DNA of 64,000 bases, taken from positions 3,658,001 to 3,722,000 of the forward strand of contig JADLSH010000382.1 in the NCBI GenBank assembly GCA_016169945.1, read 5' to 3'. The translations under genes and the position numbers were made by a program. Each line of letters starts with the position of its first letter. Position 1 is the first letter of the stretch. This document shows positions 24,008 to 34,900 of this stretch, piece by piece. Source of the stretch: Trachythela sp. YZ-2020. Its lineage: Eukaryota; Cnidaria; Anthozoa; Malacalcyonacea; Clavulariidae. The notes beneath the pieces are model-generated. The model did not search any database, was not told the origin of the DNA, and saw only the letters and a program-made list of their open reading frames with translations.

Positions 24008-25822
24008 TCTTTAATCTGATCCCTTCCACCATTTTGCATGATCCTTTCCACCGCCGTTCAGTGTTTCGAGATCATCGGATTATATATGCTTATGGCGTGT
24101 TTGGGTGCTTCATTTTAGTCAAGAACCTTTTTTGAAACGCTTACCGATCGAGAAGACGATGATTATTTCGTGATTATTTAAGAAAATATTATTTTATTTG
24201 TAACTGCATGTTTAGCATTTAAATAACGTTCATTTCGTACTTGGTTAGACATTTCATGCGATTTTTAGCCGCAAATAATGCGTTCGTAGAGAGCGAGCCT
24301 GAGCTGCAACAAAACAATTTTGCTCGCCCTTTTTTGTAAACGTTCCAGTTCATCTTGGTTACCCTGCTCACACTCGTGGAATACAATATCACAGTGATCC
24401 AGCATTGGAAGTACCATAACTTTATTATATAAACGATTAGCAGACTAAACAATTAGCAATGGTCTAACTCTTGAGAACATCCCAAGTATCTTAGAGTATT
24501 GTCAAGCATAGAAAACAGAGTATTGAAAGTATCAGTATATGCTTAATCAAATATCGAAATCGACAAATAATCTGGTATGGGGAAAAATTGCATTCGGCAA
24601 GCCTTGCCATACTATATGTCACCGATTTGGTGCGACATTTACACAGACGGCGTATTTTACATGTAAAGAATTAAATAATTGAATTGCCTCATCGGAAAAC
24701 AGAATGTCTATAATACAAAAGCTATGATAGTGAAGTTTGGTAAATACTAAATAGGTAAGATGTGATGCCTTTCGTCCGTACTTTCGTAACTCGTTAAAGG
24801 GTTTGAATTGTTTTAAACCGTCACGTCTCGTGTAAATTATTGATAATCTGGATGGACAAAACCAAACAAAATACTAAATAAGTAATCGGTATGAATCAAA
24901 CTTTGTGAACAAACTTACCAAAATTGTGGATTTATATATGTTCTCAGTTTGTTAGTTCAGGTAATATTACCATGTATCTTCATGGGTAGTTCTTGCTCCC
25001 GGACAGGCCGGACTCCCACAAATGCTGCATGGTTGCACATTGGCAAAGGATGCCGGAACAATTTACACCGAAATTTCCGCAGTTCGGTCGCATGCAAGTC
25101 CATCCCTATAACTAGATCTGCAAAAGGGTCGGCTCAAACCTATTGGAATTGTTCTGTGATTGGTTAATTTTGACAATAAAAGGCAATGAACTATAGAAAT
25201 TGTCTTTCCAAAGAACTCGAGTCACACACATTGATCACTGTTCTTCAAAGAAGACAATCACAAAACATATTCATCTAGGCCACACGAGATGAATTCAGAC
25301 CCGTATTTAAATTTGCACGATTCTCACTTACATGCGTTCACACGGAAGGCATGAAACCACACGAATTGGAGCATTGTCAACCGTAGGAATCATTGAGCAC
25401 AGTTTAGACATTTGCGTACGGTCCCGAATTTGTCCGGCCTCGCGGTGAGAAAGTAGTTTAAACTTCGTATCTATTGCATTCAAAATAATGAGAATCCTTA
25501 GTATAATTGAATTTCTGTCTAGTTCTCAGTACATTTTCACCCATGTTTGCCTAGTAGAAATTTATAAAGAGTGCAATAGGACACAATTTTATAGACATGG
25601 AAAAGGAAGGAAATTTTCCTAATATCAGCAACATACTACGGTAGTTCACAAGCCTGTTTTTATCTTGACAATTACGCCGGGGATCCATCATTATAAGACA
25701 GCTACTCGGCATGATTCCGTCATTTGCCCAAAAGAATGAAACACTAAGTATTTTTCCCCGTCGAACCTCGACTGTATTATTTATGTATAACCATGGTCAT
25801 TTTATTCTAAAGATACCTAGAA
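24008..25822. repeat. Tandem segmental repeat, copy C (3'-truncated)
   Basis: Third direct copy. Similarity to A and B stops after GATACCTAGAA at 25822, about 1.05 kb short of a full unit. The sequence that follows leads into a LINE remnant. The high identity of B and C suggests recent unequal exchange or amplification. Confidence 0.87.
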
Positions 25823-25925
25823 GTTAGCTAATCCTAGAAGATGCATAATGCTCTGAGTTTTATATGGCCATGCCAGAGTTTGAACATATCATCTCACAGG
25901 TATGCTCTTCATGCAGGCGATGCAG

Positions 25926-26692
25926 CTAAACTGCTAAAGTGCACTTGCCCCTTCTTCTAATAATGAGGAGCATTTGTAATAAATGTTGGCCCCTTGTAGG
26001 GACCTTAAGAAGATGAGCAAATGATAGCTGATTGAGTACACTCTGAATGCTCAATTTATTGATTTTTCCAGCAATTATTATTTTTGAGTTTGGTTTCGCA
26101 GACAATAATTGTTTGCACGAGTCAATCAGAAATTCAATTAAGTCTTGCTCATTATAATCGCAATCAGGGGGGTGGTATATAGTTGCAACATAGAATTCTG
26201 AATTTTGTCTAATGATTTTGTCCACAAACATTCAAATGGGTTGTCCAAATTAGGTAATATCTGCATTTTCCAATCATTCCTACATAAAATCGCGAAACCG
26301 CCTCCACGACAGTTTGTTTTGTCCTTCCTAATGATAGAAATACCAGCAGGACAGACAAGAGAGTTTGGTATCGTAGGTTTAAACCATGTTTCCGATATGC
26401 AACAAACATCGATGTTATTACACGTAATGTTCGCATACAAAGCTGGAAAGGCATCAGATTTTACCAAAGATCTAGCGTTCAACACTAAACAACGCTGAAT
26501 TAAGCGTGCATGGTAAGCTTGGGACAGCTTTATTCACTTGTACAGACCTCAGAAAACTGTACACCCATGCGTCTTGTATGATCGTGTTGTCTTCTACGTC
26601 AGGTAATTCTCACAGGAGTTTTTTGTGTTTGGCGTTGATTTCGTCTTCCAGGACTCAAAGGAATGGGGATATCTGGAGTTGTTAGTCCATCC
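25926..26692 (-). pseudogene. LINE endonuclease (EEP) fragment
   Basis: Minus-strand frames give LNARSLVKSDAFPALYANIT (about 26483-26425), CCISETWFKP, IIRKDKTNCRGGGFAI and then, in a second frame, VATIYHPPDCDYNEQD. These are the N/R-S-L, E-T, H/R-GGG and Y-PP blocks of a LINE AP-endonuclease. One frameshift and several substitutions (for example IIIAGKIN where ILLGDFN is expected) show that it is dead. The LINE is interrupted by the hAT-type element at 26693-27673 and may continue beyond 27681. Confidence 0.78.
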
Positions 26693-27673
26693 CAGTGAAC
26701 TCTAAGTAATCTGGAATGATAACTTGGCCGCCATGTTTGAAGCCACTCATGAGTGATTTTTTGTAGGTAGCCCCAGTCCCTTTTTACAAATTTTGTCGAA
26801 AAATACAGGTTGAAAATCGATAAATTTCATCACTTTTCCTTCTTTGATGCTTTTAATTTTTATCTAAGAGCATAGTAGTACAACAGTACTTTCAAACCAG
26901 ACACATAAAATATGCAAAAATTGTTTTACTGCAGAAATATAACGCAAACAAAACGAACATCGAGCAAAAAACCGCGTTTTTTTGTGGTTTTGGGCTTCCT
27001 AGAAAGAGTTCGGGGATATTATACCATCCTTTATATAGAAAAAGCATTAGCGCTTTTTATAATGTACATTCAAGCATGCAGAAACGTAATTTAATAAGTA
27101 AAAAAAATAATTATTATTATTAATGGCCAACAAGAAGATGCGATGCCGAATTGCCGAAAATAACAACACTTGAAAAACGTCAATTTACTCACGTTTTAGA
27201 AGGAATAAAACAAGGACTAAAAGCTGAGGATAAATAACAATACCTGGGGTTTAGTAAAAAATAAGTTTTGGGACTGTCAAACTGATTTATAGTATATTTT
27301 TATTTAGTTGAAGAGCGAAGTTTCCTTCGGCACGTCCAAACTTTCATCATTTTTTCAAAATACAAAAGTAAGACTCCTCACTTTTTGCTGCAGATAGATG
27401 TAAAAAAAACAGTCAGAGTAGGACTTTGCTGCAGATAGATGTAAAACAGTCAGAAGTAATTGGAAAACCAGGTTTGAATCCCAATCATTGCAGTCTTTCC
27501 ATGGAAAAAGTGTTTTCAAATTTTTGCTCAAAAACAAACTTTCGACTGAATTTTTCTCACTCCTCGAAACTGTCCTTAGTCTTTTTGAAAGCTGATTTTC
27601 CCGCGCGACGGCTTCAACCAATCATAGGACTTCGTCAATTGAGTTATCATTCCAGTTTACTTAGAGTTCACTG
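26693..27673. mobile_element. Non-autonomous hAT-type element, 8-bp TSD GTCCATCC
   Basis: The 981-bp element has an imperfect inverted repeat of about 33 bp starting CAGTGAACTCTAAGTAA on each end. It is flanked by GTCCATCC at 26685-26692 and 27674-27681. A related but truncated copy lies at 54325-54751. The interior holds short frames only, with no transposase. Confidence 0.85.
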
Positions 27674-27779
27674 GTCCATCCCATCCCATCCCGAAATGGA
27701 CGAGGTCTCTTCCATGTACGCCTCCGAAAAGGAGTTTGATATGACCGGCTTCTGGTTATATTGTTTGCATTATTATGGC

Positions 27780-28050
27780 TATTGGGACAATGGCGATTTT
27801 TAGGAACTTCAATAAAGGGTAAGTTGGATAACCATACAGTCGGTTGAATATGGGTGCTTGATTCTCGAGCCTGTTTTGGATGGTAACGAAGCTTTAGGTA
27901 ACGTTGCATTTTTAAGGCTATTAGCAAAATTGCGATATTTTGGTACTTCAATCAAGGGTTGGATAGCCATACAGACGGTTGAATCGGGGTGTTTAATTCA
28001 CGAGCTTGTTTTATAGTAGCTAACGAAGCTTTAGGTAAGGTTGCACATGC
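27780..28050. repeat. Two diverged tandem copies of a ~140-bp segment
   Basis: The blocks beginning GGAACTTCAATAAAGGG (27800) and GGTACTTCAATCAAGGG (27941) run in parallel through CCATACAG-CGGTTGAAT and AACGAAGCTTTAGGTAA. Neither copy keeps an open frame across the unit. Confidence 0.65.
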
Positions 28051-28567
28051 CTGGGTTGGTGGTTCCGAAAAAGGTGCACTAGCATTGACTGGTTTTGCCA
28101 ATTGCTTACGAGTTGCCTTTGGTCTTAACTCTGTATTCAAATTTGACGTTTGATCACATTTATTTGTATTAACAAAGAAACTAAAAGAAATTACTACAAA
28201 GATAGCATCTCTGCCATCTTCGCTGACACTACCAGATTCAGTATTAATTCAAACCATTCAGACATTTTCTCAACTCAACTAAACACACTACAACAATTCA
28301 TAACCGTAATGAGATTGATGACGCAACATAGACCACAATCGAGCAGATCAGCCGTCCTATATTATTGACACAACTGCTGCTGCTTACTAATTTGGCCGCT
28401 AAGTACTTATCTAAACTGCTTTTCCTCTCATGATCATTCCTTAACGAATACAAATTATATACAAGACAGTTTTGACGCAGTTAACCGTATTAATAATATC
28501 CCTTCTAACCTATTCTCGGAAGGGGTAAATATCAAGATTTTGTTGGCATCTCACCCGATTGAATAAT
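28051..28567. other. Unassigned stretch
   Basis: No supported gene. Short frames on both strands lack recognisable features. Confidence 0.35.
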
Positions 28568-28712
28568 AATTGAAGGGTTTTGTAGATGGAAAATTATTGA
28601 GTGTAAATTATATACATCTATAGTTGCATTTTTCGTAGCTGTTCCTGGTTAGGTCTAATAAATGTATATAATTTACACTGGAAAAATTTTCCATGTACAA
28701 AACCCTTCAATT
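28568..28712. mobile_element. Foldback element, 145 bp
   Basis: Arms beginning AATTGAAGGGTTTTGTA (left) and its complement (right) run to about 45 bp with few mismatches. They enclose a short centre reading TTTTCGTAGCTGTTCC and AGGTCTAATA. The centre resembles the arms of the element at 32346-32660 (TTTTCGCAGCCGTTCC...AGGTCTAAAA), so the two belong to one family. Confidence 0.7.
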
Positions 28713-28984
28713 ACTATTCTCGGAAGGTTTCAGATTTGTTTCATTTGGCGTTACCTCTCTTTTTACTAGAATAGAAAAACTTGCTTAAAATTGAAAAGTT
28801 AAACTGAGAATGAATTATTTTTTAAATATATATCAAATACTTTTGGACGGAAACTTTTCCAACATAGTTTTCGATGCATCTGGTGATCAGTCTCTAAACG
28901 ATTTCGCCTTACTATTAAACGTGGACTGTAGTAGTAGTGTAGTAAAACTTTATTTCACGAGTGTGACGTATTAACCATTGATAG

Positions 28985-29680
28985 TAGTTATTTAACATAC
29001 GGCCCTAACAATATTACTAGAAATACATGCAAGCAGAATCCCCACGCCCATTCGAACCAAACAATTTACTCCCCAAAAGTTATTGTAACATGAAGTACTC
29101 AGTGGATCACTGTTACCATGATAACACGCAACGCAGTCAACACGATAACACTGTAATTATTTTTCTATAAATTTGTACAAAATGGTAAAATATTGATAAG
29201 ATTTGTACTTTTAACTATAAAATTATCAATTACCCAACTATATAAAGTAGGTATGTTATTATGTACTATTTTAGCTTTGATTTACTGTAAAATTCAACCT
29301 TAGACGAAAAACTTCAACTGTTTTTTTAACAGTATTTTTATACTTTGTCTTCGCACGTATTTGAATTAATACTAAAATACTTTTTAAGATTAATCAATGT
29401 TCTGTTGACCACACAGGATGACCTACGCACTTTCAAATTCACAAACTATACTGCATGACAATCGGCAAAAGCAAGTATGCAAAATAGACACTTACCCGTT
29501 TAAAACGTATTTGAATTAATACTAAAATACTTTTTAAGATTAATCAATGTTCTATTGACTACACAGGATGACCTATATGCACTTTCAAATTCACAAACTA
29601 TACTGCATGACAATCGGCAAAAGCAAGTATGCAAAATAGACACTTACCCGTTTAAAACGCTTTAAAACTTGTCAATTGAT
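28985..29680 (-). repeat. Dispersed repeat family D, copy 2, with internal 150-bp duplication
   Basis: Reverse-orientation relative of 10790-11545 (GCAGAATCCCC near 29034, ACCATGATAACACGCAAC near 29115). Within it the block from 29356 is repeated at 29506 with a period of 150 bp, from CGTATTTGAATTAATACT through CACTTACCCGTTTAAAA. Confidence 0.7.
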
Positions 29681-31774
29681 GAGAATGCGTTCAGAAACAG
29701 ACGGTTTAAAACCGTTTTGAAACAGACGGTTTCATTATAAACGCATGCGCCTATAAGCGGATATTTACGTTTTTCGAGGTTTTTTCGAGATAAATCGCCG
29801 TTTAGAGGCACACGCGCCTACAAAAATCCGTGTATAGGTGCACCCTCGTTCTCCCCCAAAATAAGCCACTAATCATAGTTAATAAAAAGATAACAGTAAT
29901 ATCTAATATTCTAATAAATAATGGCATTAAACAGGGATATTTTTATACTGGAAGGTAATGTTTGAAGCGCATACATGCGCCTATATCTGGCGGCCACCTA
30001 TATGCGGGGAATAGGGTTCTTGTAAAAGTTAATGAAATATATACTTGAAATATATACCTATATTGTACAACGATTGTTAACACTTACTACAAAATATATG
30101 TTAGCCAAATCTCTAAAATTCAGTTGTATTAATTTGAATCACTGCCAAAGGCAGGACAGGACAATTTTACTCAGCATAGGGAGGCACTTGCAAATATTCA
30201 ATAACGGGCACCACGATAGATTTTACAAGCAATTGAAAGTGCGCATGTGCACTTCTTATTACTGAATTTGCGCAGCTCTAAAATATTAATGTGCAGTGAA
30301 AAATTTGAGAATTATCAGAATAGTTTGCACGAATTTGAAATCATCGAAAATTAAATAATCCATTAAGACTTTAGAACCCCACATTTTGTTTAGAACTACA
30401 CGCTAAAATTAGCCATGTAATGAACGGGCAATGCCAATTTGTCAAAAGTATCTCATAGTTCAGGATAGCATGATAAATGTTGAAAGCTCTATACTACCAT
30501 AATTCATAAACGACGACAGGTAATATAATGGAGGGGGTCATAACGAAGCTGCATGAATGTCAGTATAGGACAGTTTTAAATTACACACTCTTCGTTATTA
30601 CAGACAAAGGGCCTTCGATTTACAGACGAAGGGCCTTCGCTCGAAACGTCGAAGTTCTTATTGAATGTATTTTTCAGGTAGTTTTACACAACAGTCAACC
30701 GCCGAATATTTGTTACACTCTACCCACACTGGCACCGCACGTAAGAGAAAAAAGCCCTTTTCGGAGGACGACACAATCACTGTCCTTTTGAGGGGTTAGC
30801 TTTACCTGTCCCCGCCCAGTGAAAAACCACACTAATTCTAGTCTGATATTTAAGATCAATAAGTATGTAATATGGGAGAAATTTTGAAAAGCTTTTTTTA
30901 AATATACCTTGTATTTTGTTCAGATTCATGTATTCAACTCGTGCGATCGAGGCAACTCGGCGATCAAAATTTCGGACTTTCGGAGTCGTTGCACCAACGA
31001 AAACATGCTAATTCAAAACACGAAGAAGTGTTAAGTACAACACAGTACAGTAGAATGAAAGTCCATTGAAAACCGGTAAAATTCTGTTAAATTCAACGAA
31101 AAAGACATAAATGTGACCTGAAAAGGCGTTTACTTGGGCCTTTACTTCATCAATTGTTCATGGATTTAGAAGGAGAATGCTCATGCGATAAAATCTATAT
31201 TTCAGAAAAACGTAGAAGTCCGTTCGGAAGTATTCTAACATCCGCTACAACCATGACCTAGCACACTACATTCTTACTGAAACTAATAAATATGCTTCAC
31301 ATGGAAAATATTTGCCGAAGTACGAAGTCAATGTTTAAAGGAATTTTTTGGAGGGACTTGTCCAATGCTTTGCTGCTCAGTTTTCAAAATTGGGAAGAAC
31401 TTAATGCCGTATAATACTGTGTAGTGTGTACTACGAAAAAGGTCTGTTAAAATTTTATCTCAAGCCTCCAGTTGGGCTCCAGTGTAGGCAAGCCTTTAAA
31501 AGCAGAATGAATTTTTTGAAGGGTGTAATTACCAGTAAAAGATATAGAAAACACTTTCGTGGGTAGGCGGTCACCTGCACGCATGGTAAATATAAATGAA
31601 TGTAATCAAAACAAAGTCAGTATGCATAAAGAATTAATTTATCCTTCTATATTCGCTTAATCATTCATGACTTGATTTGAAATCAATACAAGAAGCTAAT
31701 TATACAATGGTGAGACGGGAGAGTCTGTTTAGCTGCATATAGCTGCACAAACTTGTAAAAAGACAATAATCGAA
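29681..31774. other. Intergenic stretch downstream of GSTO
   Basis: No gene seen. A palindromic patch at 30600-30655 (GGGCCTTCG...CGAAGGGCCTTCGCTCG) ending in GAAACGTCGAAGTTC also occurs, inverted, near 55245-55290 and 62185-62225, marking a dispersed repeat. The 3' UTR of the GSTO gene lies at the right end. Confidence 0.45.
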
Positions 31775-31986
31775 TTAGTCATAGACAGGTTTAGCATTGA
31801 GATATCCTTCGTAAAATTTCAAGTGATTCTCTTTTGAAAATGCTGTTTCTTTCACTGCAGACTCCTTATGCATCAGGTTAAACCAGTTAGTCAGGTTTGG
31901 ATGTACGTCAGCAGATAGAGGATACATTACAGGCAGACGTTCAAACCAAGGCCACACCATGAAATCCAGCATTCCTGCCTCATCAC
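31775..31986 (-). CDS. GSTO: GSTO exon 5 (residues 163-232 and stop)
   Basis: Acceptor CATACACCAG precedes GTGATGAG at 31986 and the frame ends with TAA at 31777-31775. It encodes GDEAGMLDFMVWPWFER, the signature C-terminal helix of omega GSTs, and ends LNAKPVYD. Confidence 0.93.
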
Positions 31987-34900
31987 CTGGTGTATGGGGA
32001 AAATGTCGTAGTTTAGGAATTTTCGTCAAGCAAATACTGTATATATAATAGGACGTTAACGGCATCGACATTATTGCTTATTGCTTGTATTTTAGCAACA
32101 GCAGCCATTGAAACCCTTCAACAGTTGACTTCCCGGGGTGCACGAAACCCCTTTTACACACTAGACTATATAGTGATGTTACAGGGCATGAACGGAACAT
32201 AGACAAATTTGACTAACTTTTGTTTATACCCAATATACAACTTTGGATAACTCACATGCCTAGTTACTATTGTTTTAGTTTGCTAAAACATAGATTATAA
32301 AACATATAGATGTTTTTTTCTGCATCTCACTCGATTGAAATTGATGTAGAAGGTTTAGGTGGATAGATATTTCGAGTGAAATATTATATACAATATTTTA
32401 GACCTGAACGGGAACGGCTGCGAAAAATGCAACTCTAAGTCCTCCGCAGTACCCGCATCTATATACCTGAACTTGTGGTTAACGCTTGGCAACTGGACTC
32501 TGTAGCTCAGTGGTCAGAGCGCTGCACCGGAATCACAGGGCCGCAGGTTCAATTCCTGTCGGAGGACTTAGAGTTGAATTTTTCGCAGCCGTTCCCGTTC
32601 AGGTCTAAAATATTGTCTATAATATTTCACTCCAAATATCCATCCACCTAAACCTTCTACTATAAAACATATAACATTAGAATTACAATATAAGAGCTAT
32701 TCACGCATGTAGATCATTTGAATGCTTAGTTACCTTTGTTCTATTCTATGTTTTCGGAAGCTAGAACAATAGTAACTAGGCATGTGAGTTATCCAAAGTT
32801 ATGAATTGGGTAGCAACGATGTAAACAGCGTTAGCCAAATTTGTCTATTGGTGAATAAATAAGGTGTGGAAGTGTAAATGCTGATTTTACAAATATTAGT
32901 TAATTCAACTAAAAGTTAACTTATAGTAACGCTTTTCTCTATGAATAGATTAAACCAAGTGTTTTGTTCTATAATATAGACATCTGCCTCTCTCCTCCGC
33001 AGACTCATCTTAAGTATTTACAAATAACTTACATGAAGTTTCCTGAAGGAGCGAAGTGAGTGCGCGGGGAATGACGGGAAAAATGAAATAAACGGGTGGA
33101 CATCTACTGGATATTAGCTATTCTACAATTTCATTCGCCCTCGATTTAATTGCAGGCAGTAAATACTTACCTGCTAGTGATCAAGTTTTGTGATTGGCCT
33201 ACTGAAACTGAAGTGACCAGTTTTTGTGACTCGTCCTTTATAAAGACGATTTCTATAATTCATTGTCTTTTATTGTCATAATCAACAAATCACAAAGTCT
33301 GTTCATATAGGTAGAAAGTGACCGAACAGAATCTTAGCTCTTTAATGTAGACATTCGCTGGATATTAGCTATCAATCCTACAATCTCATTGCACCTAAGT
33401 AACTTTCTTGGTGTGTTACAATTCTTGCGGTCAGCTCGTGGCCAAAGTCTGAGATATTTTCAGTCATATAACATTCAGATGAGAATCATACACAGAGAAT
33501 TCATGAATATCAACTGGGTTTTTTCAGAATGTTTTTGTTGGTTCCGTTGTTCCAGAGAATCGAGTTAATCATATCATGCCAGGTTCCGATGAGTTTCTAG
33601 GTTAAAGGGCGTAGAGCGTACAGCTCAAAATTACTTTCGTTTTGGAATTAAAGATGGCGCAACCGTAGCGTCACATACTAAAACGAAATTACCAAGCTCA
33701 CTCGTGCATGTGTCGTCGTTCTTGTTCATGCTGCCTGTATTTCATATGTTGCAAAATGAATGACATGTGGTATGTTCGTTTCCTTCATACTTGATTGAAT
33801 TTCAAAACTCAATTCAAGAGTTAGTTCCTTGGGCTGCGAAGCGGCTGCATGCAGCAGTATTGCATTATCACATGCAGCAGCATTGCTATATACTTAAATT
33901 GTCCGCCAAAAGAGTAAAATATTTTTATACACCCACCTCCAAAATATTTTGATTTACTTTCAGCTAAATATTGTTCAGCATCAGAAATATTCTTTAACAA
34001 TTCTTCTTTTGTTTCCTCTGTCCTTCCTCTCAAATGCTTGTAATATGATGGAATGAACTGTAAAATTAACAACATGAACCTAATGAATACTACATTATTG
34101 TACTGGACTGGTATGCCAGTTAATAATACGAAAAGCAGGTTTAAAAATTTTACAATAACAAGTAGACACTCCCCGAATTTGCTTGAGTACAGACGAAACA
34201 ATAGACCAAACTCGAGCCTGACAAAGATATCGTATTTTAGTCATGGTTAAGACCTTGCCAGACTCGACCTCGTACCATTGCCTCAACATGTTAATTCAAG
34301 CAAATCCCTTTACAGGTCAATAATATGGTTGTTATAAAGACCTGTTCACACGATCCGATTTGTCGAATCCGATTCTCCTCCTCATGACGTATGTGATTTC
34401 ACACAATAGTGCAACAACTACACTTTTCGCCAGGTATGAGTCAATACTGAGCCTTAAGCCTGATTTCCATTTGGTCGTAACTGTCGTGAACAAGTCAATT
34501 TCGGCGATGTGAAATAGTCTGGATATATCTCGTCTTTTGTGTGCAGTATGCAAATCAGTCTTTACTGACTGTAGAGATATATCGACACTCTATTACATCG
34601 GTCACCTTGATATGTTCACGACAGTTATGACTAAATAGAAACCAGGCTTAACTTTTGTCTGCAAATCCAGTAAATCACATGCGTCAAGAGGAGAATCGGA
34701 TCCGACAAATCGGATCGTGTGAACAGGCCTTAAGGTGGCGCGATACAGTTTTCAAAAATTCAGGTGATCAACAATTTGAAATTATTAACACCTACAGTAA
34801 CATAACTTACCCGTGTGGATGGTTAGGTGCAACGGGTGGGAGGTCCGCAGTTTACCCGAGAAGCCCTGGGTACGAGGTTGGCAGTTTACCAAACATTTGC

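Larger units (their letters stand above)
32200..32847. mobile_element. Outer inverted-repeat element in GSTO intron-4 region
   Basis: The left arm (GACAAATTTGACTAAC at 32202; CCCAATATACAACTTTGGAT and CTCACATGCCTAGTTAC at 32229-32266) is mirrored at 32763-32845. A second foldback element (32346-32660) sits between the arms, so this is a nested pair. TA flanks both ends. Confidence 0.65.

Noticed and set aside
27426..27951. Frames of 96-125 codons
   Set aside because: They read through the end of a hAT-type element and a short tandem duplication. No motif.
32497..32572. Functional tRNA gene
   Set aside because: A and B boxes are present, but the acceptor stem does not pair and it lies at the centre of a foldback element. 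The same applies to 53519-53604 and 61105-61190.
34095..34289. Alternative coding frames around GSTO exon 4
   Set aside because: They overlap the real exon in other frames, have no family features and cross the splice acceptor.
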